Assembly: GCF_021130785.1 (NCBI RefSeq)
Contig: NW_025777420.1
Span: 1-64,000, forward strand
Reading direction: 5' to 3'
Length of the DNA: 64,000 nucleotides
From: Homalodisca vitripennis
Taxonomy: Eukaryota; Arthropoda; Insecta; Hemiptera; Cicadellidae
Below are positions 20,281 to 30,066 of this stretch, one piece after another. The position numbers and the translations under genes are program-made. The notes below the pieces were generated by a model. It was not told the DNA's origin and ran no database searches. It was given only the letters and a program-made list of their open reading frames with translations. Position 1 is the stretch's first letter. Every line of letters starts with the position of its first letter.

Positions 20281-23200
20281 TCAATTTTCAAAGTTTCCAA
20301 GTTTATTTAATTCGTCTAATATATCAGATTTTGCTTCATTTTTATAGCCATACGGTACTGTATCGATCTTATTTTCTAGGACATTTCTCTTATCATCTTT
20401 AGCGTTTAGTGCCAGTTTGTTTATGGTGATGGTATACAATTCATGTTTATAGCTTTTTATTACAGTCATCTCCCTAAATTCTTCTTTATCTTCGAACAAA
20501 CATCTCTTTAAGTTTTCGATATTTATTGTTTTATTTACAACGCTTCTCTTAATTCCTTTACACCTAACTGGATTTTTTGTCTAGATATTTGTACGAGTAC
20601 ATCTTTGATCTTAAACCACAAAATTCTTCTAATATCTCGCCGTTCAATTCGTCTTTGAATTTCCCTATTACCTTCTTATTTTTAGTAGTGAAACATTCAT
20701 GATCTTTTGGATAGTCGCTCGTATCGAAATCATCTATATTTTCTTTAATAATTTTAAAGGGATCTCGTTTCAATTCTAGAAAATAACTGTCTGTATCCAT
20801 GTAACACAGATTCAAATCTGGATCAAACTTCTTTAATTTGTTGTAATAAAACTCGTACATTAGCAATTTTGAGAGGTCGAGAACTGAAAATCCTATGTAA
20901 ATCGGTTTGTTAAATTTAACCTTTTGTTTGTACATGTGACTCGCTATACAGTTGTCGTCAAAGATGTTAAAGCATTTGAAATTTGTTTTCTTGGCCTGTT
21001 TCATTGAAAATTCTTCATTTCCTAGTCTAATATCACATCTGTTTCTCACATTTTCCATAGATTTTCCAAAAACTGAGTTGTTCATTAACTTGTAAAAGTC
21101 CTTCTCAAAGTCACTTTTAGCTTTGGTTCTCATGTTTGTGTTAAAATCAATGTAATCTTTCATAAAAGGCTTCTGATCGAATGCAATAACTCTATTCACA
21201 TGTTTCAAAATCATACCTTGTTCCAGATAGAATTTCAAATTTCTCGAATGAACAACGTATTCAGTTTTATCCAGTAGAGTTGTGCAAAGTTTGTTTTTAA
21301 AATGTTCTGGAGCAAGAGGTAAATCTTTGTGATGTTCATGCAAATTTGTTGGATATTCAAGATCAACTTCTAAAATATATCCATAATCTTCGTCGCCAGT
21401 GAGTTCCAAAATTGTTTCTTTCCATTCTGCTGTTGTATACGTTTTAGGATCCATCCACTTGATTTCGTTATATGGTAAATTTTGCATAAGTCCATACCCA
21501 TAAAGGTTGTTTGCATCGACGTACAACAAATAGTTTTCGGGCTTTGTCTTATCAAAATCTTTTAAATATTTGTTATTTGCTTTCACATATCGTTTAATAC
21601 ATTGAGAAATGCCTCCGCGAATACCTTTTTCGATCATCAAATACATATTATAATCACTAATTAATTGTAATTCTATATTCGTTAATTTTAACATAGCATC
21701 CCATGCAAGACTGGGAGCTGTTAGATAGTGTGCTGGATCAAGTTTATAGCAATTCAAACAAATATTCCTAAAATTTTCAAAGATATCAGCGAGCAATAGA
21801 ACATCTTGAATGTTATAGAGATCGGAGTAATTTCCAAGATTTTTATCTTTTAATTTGTTCCATACATTTAAGTAGTGTTGAAAATCTTTCTCAGATATGC
21901 TCTCGTCTGTCAAAAGTGAATAGAAATCTTGAATTCTCAATTCTTCTGTGTAATCAAGTTTTTCAATACTGTCGATAAAATTCGTAAGGAAATATGCCTT
22001 TTCCAGATAGAATTTTAAAGATTTCTTCTTCGTCATTTGGTTGTCTATCTAGAATTGCGTTCAGACCATCTTGTATAAAATGATTTGTATGTTTGAAATC
22101 ATCTTTTTTGAGGTTTTTAGCTAACTTTTCTATAGACGATGCTATAAATCTGAACGTATCTACGAAAGAAAACTTGATGAACTTTCTTGGTTTATCATCT
22201 TCAAACTCATATCCATATCCAGAATTTACAGAATAATTTATATATTTCTCATCTGTGTTTGCGATCAAATCAACATTACCATACTGTTTTGCCAATTCTT
22301 TTATGTACAAATGAGTGTCGTAACATGACATATTGTGGCAGAAAACGGGAATATTTTGAGGAAATTTGAGATTCAAGTTACAAGATAAATGAGCAGCACC
22401 TCGAAATTTACCTGTTAAATGACAATGATCTCGTACTTTTTTTCTTGTTTGATTATCAAAACCCTCACATTCACAAATATGGCAAAGATTTGAATTTTGA
22501 TATGCAATTTCTTCTTCTTCGGTCAATTTCATAGGTATTTTATTCTTAGAATTATACTTTTTAGCTATGTATTTCGATAATTTATTAAGTTCTTCAAACA
22601 ATTTTGCAGGAACATTTGGCAAATCTTCTTCATTTTTTGCTCGATAACATATCGGCTTGTACATACGATTGGTCACATTAGACACTAAGTATAGAGTAAA
22701 ACCATATGGAATGTGCTTCTGAATCTTGGTTGTGATCGATTTTTGCGGATTGTTTTTGCATGTGGGAATCTTCTCTAATATGCTTTCAAAATCCATATAA
22801 ATAACGTACGGATGAGAAAATTTCTTTTGATAATTAGTAAATGTTGTTGTTTGACCTGGAAACGGCATAATTGGCTTACAAACTTCGTGTTGTTTGCAAA
22901 TTTCTAAATGATCTGTTAAATCTCCAGATTTGTAGAAATGGCTTAAACAATCTTCTTCTACAAAGAAATTTTTTATTTTTACACTTAGATAACTGAGAAA
23001 ATACAAGTTTGTTTAAATCTGTTATCAAAACATAATGAGATTTGTCATCTTGTTTAACATACAATAAATCGATTTCTAACTCGGCATCATAAATTTCTGA
23101 AATTTGCAACGGAACAATATTTTCATCAAAACTATAGACATTTCCAGACATTTTCGGATAATTATACTTTGCTTTACTGCTTCGTTTTTCAAATAATTGT

Positions 23201-24171
23201 ATATCTTTTAAAGACATAGGATAGTCGAACCCAGAAAATATCTCGTCATTTACAAATTTTTCATATTGTTTTGCTCTGTCTACATGAGTTTCTGGTTTTT
23301 CAATAGCACATCGGATAGAATAAATAAAGCAATAATCATCTTTATTTTTGATATTTATACAAGCTTTCTTATCTTTGATTTTCTTTGGTAAATCGATATA
23401 TGATCCTGCGTTCATAAATTCGTGTTTATTAAGGCTCAAAATCAGTTGTTTACAGCGTTTTAATGTCCATCCAGAACCTTTATTTGGATGATTCGTTTGT
23501 TCTCGATGTGTTAATTTATTAAATTGCTTAGTAATAAAGTCGTTTATGTCAAAGATTTCGTCTGCTTTTATAGTAAAATACATTGGGCAAGTTTGTGTTT
23601 CACCGTTCACTAAAGTACGTTCGTATTCGCATTCTAAAGAGAGATAGCCCTTCATATTTTTAACGGTTTCTTGAAATTTTTCGATTAAACTTTTAATTTC
23701 TGGACGCAAAATAGAAAGATATTTGTAAATTGACATGAAATTTTCATTTAAATTCGTTAAAATGTATTGCTTGAAAAGACCATGGATAGAGGATAAAACT
23801 TCGACATCAATGATATTTTCTGGTTTCTCATTAAGCGTTTTGTCAATTTCTTCGATCATTTCAGACTTAGTTTTATCGTTTGTTTCAATGGACAATTTTT
23901 CAGCGATTGATTGAATTTTTTCATCTTTAAATAGATTGAGATCTTTTTTAATTTCCTTAAAATTTTTCTTTAGTTCACGCAATTTTTCTATATTGTACAT
24001 CTTTTCATGATCGACAATTTGATTTTCTTTAGCCCAATTCCTCAAATAATTTAGTTCTTTCTCATAAAGTTCTTTGTTTTTTAGATGATTCTTCGAATTA
24101 TAATGCCGAGTAAAGTGATGTTCAAAAACATCTTTTTTGCAGTATGGGCACTCTATCTTTTTCCGCTCCAT
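20281..24171 (-). pseudogene. Protein-primed family B DNA polymerase, copy A, frameshifted
   Basis: About 1,296 codons. The N-terminus has a C2H2-like CPYCKKDVFEHHFTRH finger. Exonuclease motifs are YMDFESI, HNMSCYDTHL and FVDTFRF. Polymerase motif A is DANNLYGYGLMQ, motif B LMNNSVFGKSM, motif C YMDTDSYF, and there is a late LRSKMYSY. This is the protein-primed PolB that replicates Polinton ends. Frameshifts lie near 22950, 21980 and 20570. The start is fixed by TATTTAAATGGAGCGG. Copy A lacks about 10 residues near CHICECEGFDN relative to copy B and differs there. Confidence 0.93.
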
Positions 24172-24877
24172 TTAAATAGGGAAAATTTGAATGTGCCAAG
24201 TTTTACTATTTAGTGAAATATCTTTTTATTAAGCTGAAAAATAGCAATAATTCAGTAGATTTCTAAGGATTTTTATCAAAATTTGATAAAAATCAGCACA
24301 ATTTATGGTTAAACAGCCTTTGATTCTTCTATTTAAAGAAGAAAAATTTGTTTAACTAAACACTTTGAAAAGTGGAGAATTTTACTAGAATTTTACACAA
24401 ATCAGCACAAATTGTAGTAAAACAGCTGTAGATTCTTCTATTTATTATAGAAAAATCTGTAAACTAAGACTTAAAATTATTGAAAAAATAGTATAGTTAT
24501 AGTAATAAAAGTACTTTTATTACTATATTGGTTTGTAGGGGGTAATTTAAATTCTATAATACTATTTTTTCAATATTTTTTTCTTTAACTTTTCCAAGAT
24601 TTTTTCATTAAGATTTTAATATATTTACAACAGAATTTTCGAGAAATATCGTTCACATTATCAACTTTAAAGCTAAAAATTCGCAATAATTAGAGAAATT
24701 CAGTAGATTTTCAGGATTTTTCAAAAAAACTCTAGTATATATGCACCTTAAGAGCTGTGGTTTTGACCCTAAAAACACGTTTTTTAGGGTCAAAACCCCG
24801 GTTTTTTGTGTATTTTGGAAGTATAGTTTTGATTTTTCACCTTAAAAGTGTAGAAGTATTAATTTTTTTCTATGTAA
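24172..24877. other. Intergenic region of copy A between polB and the terminal gene
   Basis: About 700 bp without coding capacity, holding several short inverted repeats. One is a 24490-24530 segment with AGTAATAAAAGTACTTTTATTACT, another is the perfect hairpin at 24759-24797. It corresponds to the compact 300-bp giant palindrome of copy B but is longer and rearranged. Pieces such as TCAGTAGATTT occur twice in the same orientation. Confidence 0.6.
24759..24797. repeat. Perfect 17-bp hairpin
   Basis: GGTTTTGACCCTAAAAA is followed by a 5-base loop and its exact complement. It lies about 80 bp before the terminal gene. It could be a transcript terminator or a replication structure. Confidence 0.7.
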
Positions 24878-25184
24878 ATGGCGCTGTTACAAGAGTTGAA
24901 TAAGGTTGGTGATTTAAAGTTCAAAGAATACAAGAGATTAATAGAATTAGAAGAAAATAAGAAATACAAAATTTTGAATCTGGAGAAAATGAAAGATAAA
25001 TTCGGGTTTACAATAATTGCCGAGTTGGAAGATTATAAAGTACACTTACCGAACAGATTTTTTGACTGTTTTGGATGAAAAAAAGATTAAAGAATTGAAC
25101 AAAAATGAAAAATTACACTTGGTTGTTACTGGAAAGAAGACTATTAAAGATAAAGACTGTGTTACAATTAACTTCGTGGAATAA
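24878..25184 (+). pseudogene. ITR-linked 101-aa protein, right end of copy A, frameshifted
   Basis: Start context is CTATGTAAATGGCG. An extra T in the run near 25060 shifts the frame after HLPNRF. Otherwise it matches the intact 101-aa frames at both ends of copy B. The protein is lysine-rich with a beta-rich core (KKYKILNLEKMKDKFGFTII). An OB-fold-like nucleic-acid binder is a guess. The left end of copy A has lost its copy. Confidence 0.7.
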
Positions 25185-25202
25185 AGATTTCGAAGATTTC
25201 TG

Positions 25203-25544
25203 GATTTTTTCATTAAAACAGCTTAAGAAATTAGAAGCCTACAATGAACAGTAAAACAGCTATAGATTCGGTTATTTTCCATTCGTGGTTTCCTGTTAGA
25301 TTTCTTAGATTTGTTTATGGTTCAATGGACAGTATTTTACATTCGTGGTTTCCTGTTAGATTTCTTAGATTTTTTTATTATTCAATGGACAGTATTTTAC
25401 ATTGATTTTCTGACTGTCCCAAAAGTGGTCTAGGAACCCCTTACTGTTTGATTTTACAGATTCGTTTATTGTCCTTTAAACAGTATTTTCCCTTGATTTT
25501 CTGTCTGTCCCAAAAGTGGTCTAGAACCCTTACATTCATATCTA

Positions 25545-25546
<2 letters not shown>
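25203..25546 (-). repeat. Right inverted terminal repeat, copy A
   Basis: Complement of 11532-11803 with extra internal duplication (ATTCGTGGTTTCCTGTTAG twice, near 25291 and 25345). It ends ATTCATATCTACT and is followed by TATATA. Confidence 0.85.

Positions 25547-25604
<58 letters not shown>
25547..25604. repeat. (TA)29 tract separating the two proviruses
   Basis: A pure 58-bp TA run. The termini of copy A and copy B abut it on either side with no other sequence. Confidence 0.95.
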
Positions 25605-25606
<2 letters not shown>

Positions 25607-26117
25607 TAGATATGAATATGGGGTTTCTAGCTCACTTTTGGGACAGACGGTAAATCAACGTAAAATACTGTTTAAAGGACAATAAACGAATCTGTAACTC
25701 ACGAATGAAAAATAACCGAATCTGTAGCTGTTTGCTTCTACTTTCTTGAGCTGTCAAATCAATCTATTTGAAATGTCTGCTACGAATAAACGAAAAATCT
25801 TCTACTCTACAAAATTTATAGTAACACAGTCTTTATCTTTAATAGTCTTCTTTCCAGTAACAACCAAGTGTAATTTATCATGTTTATTCAATTCTTTAAT
25901 CTTTTTTTCATCCAAAACAGTCAAAAATCTGTTCGGTAAGTGTACTTTATAATCTTCCAACTCGGCAATTATTGTAAACCCGAATTTATCTTTCATTTTC
26001 TCCAGATTCAAAATTTTGTATTTCTTATTTTCTTCTAATTCATTCAACTTCTTATATTCTTTAAACTTGAATTCACCAACAGCGTTCAACTCTTTCAAGA
26101 ACTCCATTTAGATAGAA
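25605..26117 (+). repeat. Left inverted terminal repeat, copy B (contains a gene)
   Basis: Complement of 42455-42967. Identity is very high from the tip to about codon 18 of the embedded 101-aa gene and lower toward its start codon. A single CACTTTTGGGACAGAC unit is present, against two in copy A. Confidence 0.88.
25802..26107 (-). CDS. ITR-encoded 101-aa protein, left copy
   Basis: Intact. The start context on the coding strand is TTTTCTATCTAAATGGAG. The sequence has a helical N-terminus (LKELNAVGEFKFKEYKKL) and a beta-rich lysine-rich core (KYKILNLEKMKDKFGFTII, LHLVVTGKKTI). It resembles small nucleic-acid-binding (OB-like) proteins, but I cannot name a family. Because it lies in the terminal repeat the element carries two copies, each transcribed inward-to-tip. 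Its downstream half is identical to the right copy, which points to copying between the ends. Confidence 0.75.
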   Translation of the reverse strand: MEFLKELNAVGEFKFKEYKKLNELEENKKYKILNLEKMKDKFGFTIIAELEDYKVHLPNRFLTVLDEKKIKELNKHDKLHLVVTGKKTIKDKDCVTINFVE

Positions 26118-26122
26118 AAAAT

Positions 26123-26629
26123 TTAAAGACGGAAAAAATGAAATTTGCTAACAATCACTCGAGAAGTCGAGGGAATTGCCAACATCTTCATTGTTTGACG
26201 AGGTTCTTCATTTAATTTCTCCAAATGTACTATAAAATCATCGAGGATTTCTGGCTTAAAATCGTAGACAAATTCAACATCCAGATAATGAAAAAATACA
26301 GGTAATATCTTTTCATAATAAACGTGTGTATTTAAACCAACAAACCTAATGTATTCTTTGAAAAGGAAAATAATTTTGTCAATGGTTCTAAGAGATAAGT
26401 AAAAATTTTTATTCTGTTTTCTAAATTCTGTAACAAAATGTGTTTGCTTCTTGTCTCCATATTGTAATTTTCTAAGCAGGTTATTCAAATGTGTTAATTT
26501 ATTTCGAAATTTCTTAGGTTTAGGTCTTTCGTACAAAATTAAATTACAACCTCTACAAACTAAATATCTTTTATCGATAATTTCTCCTCTATTAGAACAC
26601 TTGTAACAGTTGGCATTATACTCTTCCAT
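26123..26629 (-). CDS. Candidate VLTF3-like late transcription factor (168 aa)
   Basis: The N-terminal zinc ribbon has CYKCSNRGEI and, 16 residues on, CRGCNLILYE. A helical part follows with LTHLNNLLRKLQYG, then HVYYEKILPVFFHYLDV, then FKPEILDDFIVHLEKLNEEP. Order and spacing match the poxvirus/NCLDV VLTF3 family, where a Cys4 ribbon is followed by 'hFn.wL..lQ', 'YYehip.i...l.g' and 'l.pe....L..mF..i..pf' (from memory of the family). It would activate late promoters. It is divergent from the 82-aa gene with a palindromic spacer. Only its last codons survive in copy A. Confidence 0.55.
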   Translation of the reverse strand: MEEYNANCYKCSNRGEIIDKRYLVCRGCNLILYERPKPKKFRNKLTHLNNLLRKLQYGDKKQTHFVTEFRKQNKNFYLSLRTIDKIIFLFKEYIRFVGLNTHVYYEKILPVFFHYLDVEFVYDFKPEILDDFIVHLEKLNEEPRQTMKMLAIPSTSRVIVSKFHFFRL

Positions 26630-26658
26630 TTAAACAAAAAGATTTTTTGTTTAAATGG
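26626..26658. promoter_or_regulatory. Palindromic divergent promoter carrying two TAAATGG starts
   Basis: CCATTTAAACAAAAA and its exact complement flank a 3-base centre. Both ATGs (26629 minus, 26655 plus) lie inside the arms. It fits back-to-back late-promoter-like elements (T run, short spacer, TAAATG). Confidence 0.65.
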
Positions 26659-26903
26659 AGATTATGGAACTAAGTCTACCGAGATATAAATTTTTCAGCA
26701 CAAATGTTTATGTTTACATTTCTACAACAGAGATAAATAGAAATAATTTCATTCTACTGTACAATTATTTAGGATATTTTGTCTATGATTACAAAGATTA
26801 TTCCGGAAGAAATCGAGATTTTTCATCAGCGAAAGAGTATATTTTTGAAGTTTTAGAAGGAATGAAAGAGAATAATTTGAATTTAGCAAATTATTTTTCT
26901 TAA
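26655..26903 (+). CDS. Unknown 82-aa protein
   Basis: The start context TTTGTTTAAATGGAG matches the element's common motif, which supports real expression. The protein is rich in Tyr, Phe and Asn (NVYVYISTTEINRNNF, LLYNYLGYFVYDYKDY) and has no Cys pairs or membrane segment. I recognise no family. Confidence 0.55.
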   Translation: MEIMELSLPRYKFFSTNVYVYISTTEINRNNFILLYNYLGYFVYDYKDYSGRNRDFSSAKEYIFEVLEGMKENNLNLANYFS

Positions 26904-26940
26904 ATAAAAAATCTATTCTACTAAATAGTCATCAAACAAC

Positions 26941-27276
26941 ATGAACTCTCCAAAATCACTTCAGTTTCTAGCATTTAAAGAACTTACCACAGGAAATAGT
27001 TATAAAGACTTCTTTGAATTACCTAAATATGTTAAACAAATGTTGATATTTTCCTTAAGTGAAAACGAATCCTTAAATGAAAACGAATTCAGAGAACTTT
27101 TAAGTACTAAAAGGTGTTCAATGCAATTTATTACAGACAACTTAGATAGTATAAATATGTTAAATGTAATAGGAGATTTTAAATTAAATAATAGAAAAAT
27201 AAGAAAAGTATTCCGATTTTCACAAAATAAACTAAAACACCAACAATCTCACATTTTTTCATCGCTTTTATGCTAA
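26941..27276 (+). CDS. Unknown 111-aa protein with a possible SOCS-box-like N-terminus
   Basis: The first 40 residues (SPKSLQFLAFKELT ... FFELPKYVKQMLIF) recall the SOCS-box pattern 'sLq.Lcr..i.......LP.p..l..yL', which binds elongin and cullin ubiquitin ligases (family knowledge). The rest is helical. No ATG-overlapping TAAATGG is present. The ATG follows a CTACTAAATAGTCATCAAACA segment. The assignment is speculative. A short helical DNA- or protein-binding domain is equally possible. Confidence 0.4.
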   Translation: MNSPKSLQFLAFKELTTGNSYKDFFELPKYVKQMLIFSLSENESLNENEFRELLSTKRCSMQFITDNLDSINMLNVIGDFKLNNRKIRKVFRFSQNKLKHQQSHIFSSLLC

Positions 27277-27297
27277 ATTTCATTGTTTATTTGTTGA

Positions 27298-27554
27298 AAT
27301 GTTGAGAAGACAATATCCATACTGGCCAAGGAATATGCATACAGCTAGTTTTTTAACAAGTCTTTGTAAACAACAAGATTTATCAAAGGAATTTATAAGA
27401 GATCACGCTTTTGTTGTAGATTGGGATAAATTATATGGAAAAAAACATTCACGAAACAGATATATTGTGTGTGTGTGATTCTGACGAAGAAAAGAGAAAC
27501 GTTTGTCATTCAGCAATTCATTACGATATAATGAAAGACATACAAAATGAATGA
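27298..27554 (+). pseudogene. Small unknown gene (about 85 codons) split by a GT-repeat slip
   Basis: The first frame (27298-27477, 59 aa, starting MLRRQYPYWPRNMHTAS) ends inside a GTGTGTGTGTG run. The second frame continues at once with CDSDEEKRNVCHSAIHY and stops at 27554. Loss or gain of one TG unit would explain the break. The product is Arg/His-rich at the start and has acidic and Cys residues near the end. No family is recognised. Absent from copy A. Confidence 0.4.
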
Positions 27555-27735
27555 TTTGTCATAGTAATGTTTCCTTGTTTCTATACACAGCTCAACGATG
27601 AGTTTTTTCCTCTATGCGTCAAGTGTAACCGCAACAAGCGCACGCTGCACATCACTCACGCTGGGTGTGGTCACTCTTTGTTATCAACAGTGTATCTGTA
27701 ATCAAGTAACTATTTTCATACTGTATATTGTAGTG

Positions 27736-28422
27736 ATGGAAGAGGTTAATGTAATTGAACAAGTGAATACTTTGAAACGGTACCATAGGGAGTGTGTTAA
27801 GGTTTTGTTACAAATTGAACAAAGTGGAATTGATAATATTAAGCAGAAGTATGATAGTGGTAATTTAGTGCTTTCAAAACGTCCAAAATATAGCGTTGAA
27901 TTGCTGCTGAAAGAAAAAACGTCTAAAGCCAAGGATCCATCAAAGTTACATAGCTACCTTGTAAGTCTTTTAGTTAACACATTAACAGTAAATGAAGAGC
28001 CACTTCCACTACAATCAGATCAGACTGCTGTTTATAACTTCCTCACTAAATGTAGTGATAAGCTTAAAATAAGCAACGCAAAACATTTTAACATGTATGC
28101 TGTTTATGGCCATTATCTCTGCATTTACAAAAGTTTTTTTGAAGCTGAATACAGGGATGAGACATGGAAAAGGCATTTGAAAATTAATTTTAATATAAGT
28201 GATGGTTATGCAAGCAATCTTATAAGTGTTGGAAAACTTATAAACAAATACCCAAAACTTCAAAACTTATCAATATCAGTACACAAATTTCTACAGATCA
28301 AGAAAGAAATAAACACTATGTTGGGAAGGAATGAAGAATACAGATTGTTTTGGAAAGATCAACAGTCCACAGTGGTGTCACCGATGTCGTCAGAACAAAG
28401 AGAAGAAATGAATATGTATTAA
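27736..28422 (+). CDS. Unknown 228-aa protein with a DUF3102-like helical segment
   Basis: I prefer the MEEVNVIEQVNTLKRY start; the frame is open further upstream to 27598. Residues 1-80 are charged helices. Near residue 135-215 comes YAVYGHYLCIYKSFFEAEY, then ETWKRHLKINFNISDGYASNLISVGKLINKYPKL. This resembles the DUF3102/ParB-like helix-turn-helix layout ('G..L...k......f..wl...fgis..tA...m.v'), from memory. It lacks the TAAATGG start motif of its neighbours and its base composition is less AT-rich, so it may be a later insertion into the provirus. Absent from copy A. Confidence 0.5.
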   Translation: MEEVNVIEQVNTLKRYHRECVKVLLQIEQSGIDNIKQKYDSGNLVLSKRPKYSVELLLKEKTSKAKDPSKLHSYLVSLLVNTLTVNEEPLPLQSDQTAVYNFLTKCSDKLKISNAKHFNMYAVYGHYLCIYKSFFEAEYRDETWKRHLKINFNISDGYASNLISVGKLINKYPKLQNLSISVHKFLQIKKEINTMLGRNEEYRLFWKDQQSTVVSPMSSEQREEMNMY

Positions 28423-28440
28423 TCACTACGCCTGCATCAT

Positions 28441-28565
28441 ATCTGTAACACTTCCGCCAGTGATACCAAACAATGACCTTGCTTTGCGCAAGCCGTGTGT
28501 GGTACAAGGACAGTAGTGACACCAAACAATGACCTTGCTTTGCACACGCCGTGTGTGGTACAAAT
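28441..28565 (+). repeat. Two direct repeats of about 56 bp after the HTH-like gene
   Basis: The pair shares ACCAAACAATGACCTTGCTT followed by a GCCGTGTGTGGTACAA end, at about 28463 and 28519. They are found only here and in GC-richer DNA, supporting a separate origin for 27.56-28.65 kb. The rest up to 28739 is AT-rich without a gene. Confidence 0.6.
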
Positions 28566-28739
28566 ACGATGTGAATACGTCTTTAAAACGATACTTATGT
28601 TTCATCTTTAATTAATAAAAAACAACTTCTTGAAATATCTTCAATGTATTATATTTATTCAATCCTTGTAATAACTTTTTAAGTTAACGTTTAAAAATTA
28701 TTTGTTAATATAAAACAAGAACATATTAAAAGTCTTTTG

Positions 28740-29933
28740 TTATTGAATTTCTCTAATATCGTTCTTAATCACATCATAGGCTAAAAATTTCTCAGAAACC
28801 ACAACAACATAACAAATCGCGTTTGTAACAGCATTTTGAAAATCCATATTGATAATTATATCGTTCTTTGAACCAGAAATATTTGTCAAACTCTTTGTTG
28901 TATCAATGACATAAATAGGTCTATTCGCTAAAAATTCTTTAGGATTGTAATACATTTCCTTATTATTACAGTAAACTTTCTTAAAATCTTGATACATCTG
29001 ATACATGATTCTGAAAAGACCTCCTGAAATGTTTAAGTTTTGTAATTCATCTGGATAATAAGAACCGTTCAATTTTACTCTGATATTTTTTACATTCAAA
29101 CTATCAAACTTTAAAGGATTTTTCTCTTGATTATTCTGTCTATCTGTTTGAAAACCTATGATAACGAACTTGGGATTGAAGATATTTCTATAAATATTTG
29201 TGATATCGAACGAATAAGTTGTTCCGGAAATACCTTTTTGTTCAATACATTGCCAATCTAGAAAATTAAACATAATGTTTTGACTTTTTGTAATTTCATC
29301 AATCAACCTAATTTTACTCGTGGTTTTATAATCAATCATTGGAACTCTAATAACAAAATCTGTAATTGTTATTTTTCCATCAACAGGCATAACATTTCCA
29401 GTTGCAGTCTTCAGAATCACATCATCGTCTTCTGCTCTTATAAAACTTAGATAAAATCCTCCTTTATAGATCGGAATAGTAACATTTTCAAAAAATCCTA
29501 ATCCAAAATGAGATAAATTTCCAGCTGCTTCAAAAACACCAAATTTAAAATCTGATTCAAAGCCATTAGTAGTTTGAGAAATAACATCACTTTTTGAATA
29601 CGAAATAGTTCCTTTAATTGTGCTTAATTGGCCACAGTTTTCGACTTCTTCTATCAATTTATTGTGTTTTCTTACTTCAATCTTAGAAAATAAAAACGGT
29701 ATAAAATTATCGATTAATCTAACATTATCAGTTCCAAGATATGCTTGACCATCTTGTTTTGTTAAAGTTCCAGAAATATAAAACTGGAAGTTAGACGAGC
29801 AAAAGTTATCTCCAAAATCAATATTAAACTCAGTTCTTTTATTCGGTTCATTCAAATGTTGTTTACTAATTGGATAGAAATTTTTAAACTCCGCCCTTTC
29901 AATATCACTAGCATATTTTCTGTAGTCCGCCAT
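28740..29933 (-). CDS. Major capsid protein (double jelly-roll, hexon-like), copy B, intact
   Basis: 397 aa; start context TTATTAAATGGCGG. Conserved blocks are KRTEFNIDFGDNF, NFQFYISGTLTKQDG, NVRLIDNFIPFLFSKIEVR (the usual first-barrel 'vrlvnN...lF..i.y' block), ENCGQLSTIKGTISYS and GGFYLSFIRAEDDD. A C-terminal half with TTYSFDITNIYRNIFNPKFV follows. Length and blocks fit Polinton/adintovirus hexon-like proteins that trimerise into pseudo-hexagonal capsomers. It is next to the variable left block and the last of the co-oriented virion genes. It is the only intact capsid gene of the two copies. Confidence 0.92.
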   Translation of the reverse strand: MADYRKYASDIERAEFKNFYPISKQHLNEPNKRTEFNIDFGDNFCSSNFQFYISGTLTKQDGQAYLGTDNVRLIDNFIPFLFSKIEVRKHNKLIEEVENCGQLSTIKGTISYSKSDVISQTTNGFESDFKFGVFEAAGNLSHFGLGFFENVTIPIYKGGFYLSFIRAEDDDVILKTATGNVMPVDGKITITDFVIRVPMIDYKTTSKIRLIDEITKSQNIMFNFLDWQCIEQKGISGTTYSFDITNIYRNIFNPKFVIIGFQTDRQNNQEKNPLKFDSLNVKNIRVKLNGSYYPDELQNLNISGGLFRIMYQMYQDFKKVYCNNKEMYYNPKEFLANRPIYVIDTTKSLTNISGSKNDIIINMDFQNAVTNAICYVVVVSEKFLAYDVIKNDIREIQ

Positions 29934-30066
29934 TTAATAAGAGAAAATTTAGAAATTTTAAAACATCATGTATAAGAAAGATATCATTTTTTCATCGATC
30001 TAATGTACGTTTTTATAAGAAAAGATATAAATTTTAGTAAAATAATTAAAAAGATTAGAGTCATTT

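Larger units (their letters stand above)
11532..25546 (-). mobile_element. Polinton/Maverick (adintovirus-like) provirus, copy A
   Basis: The termini are AGTAGATATGAAT on the left and ATTCATATCTACT on the right, i.e. AG...CT as is typical of Polintons. TATATA flanks both ends, as expected of a 6-bp duplication in a TA tract. The element carries major capsid, fibre-like, adenain-type protease, minor capsid/PLA2, ATPase, penton, BRO and protein-primed PolB genes. Most are frameshifted. Compared with copy B it lacks the integrase gene (a scar near 20279) and the block between the left terminal repeat and the capsid gene, including the VLTF3-like gene. Confidence 0.93.
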
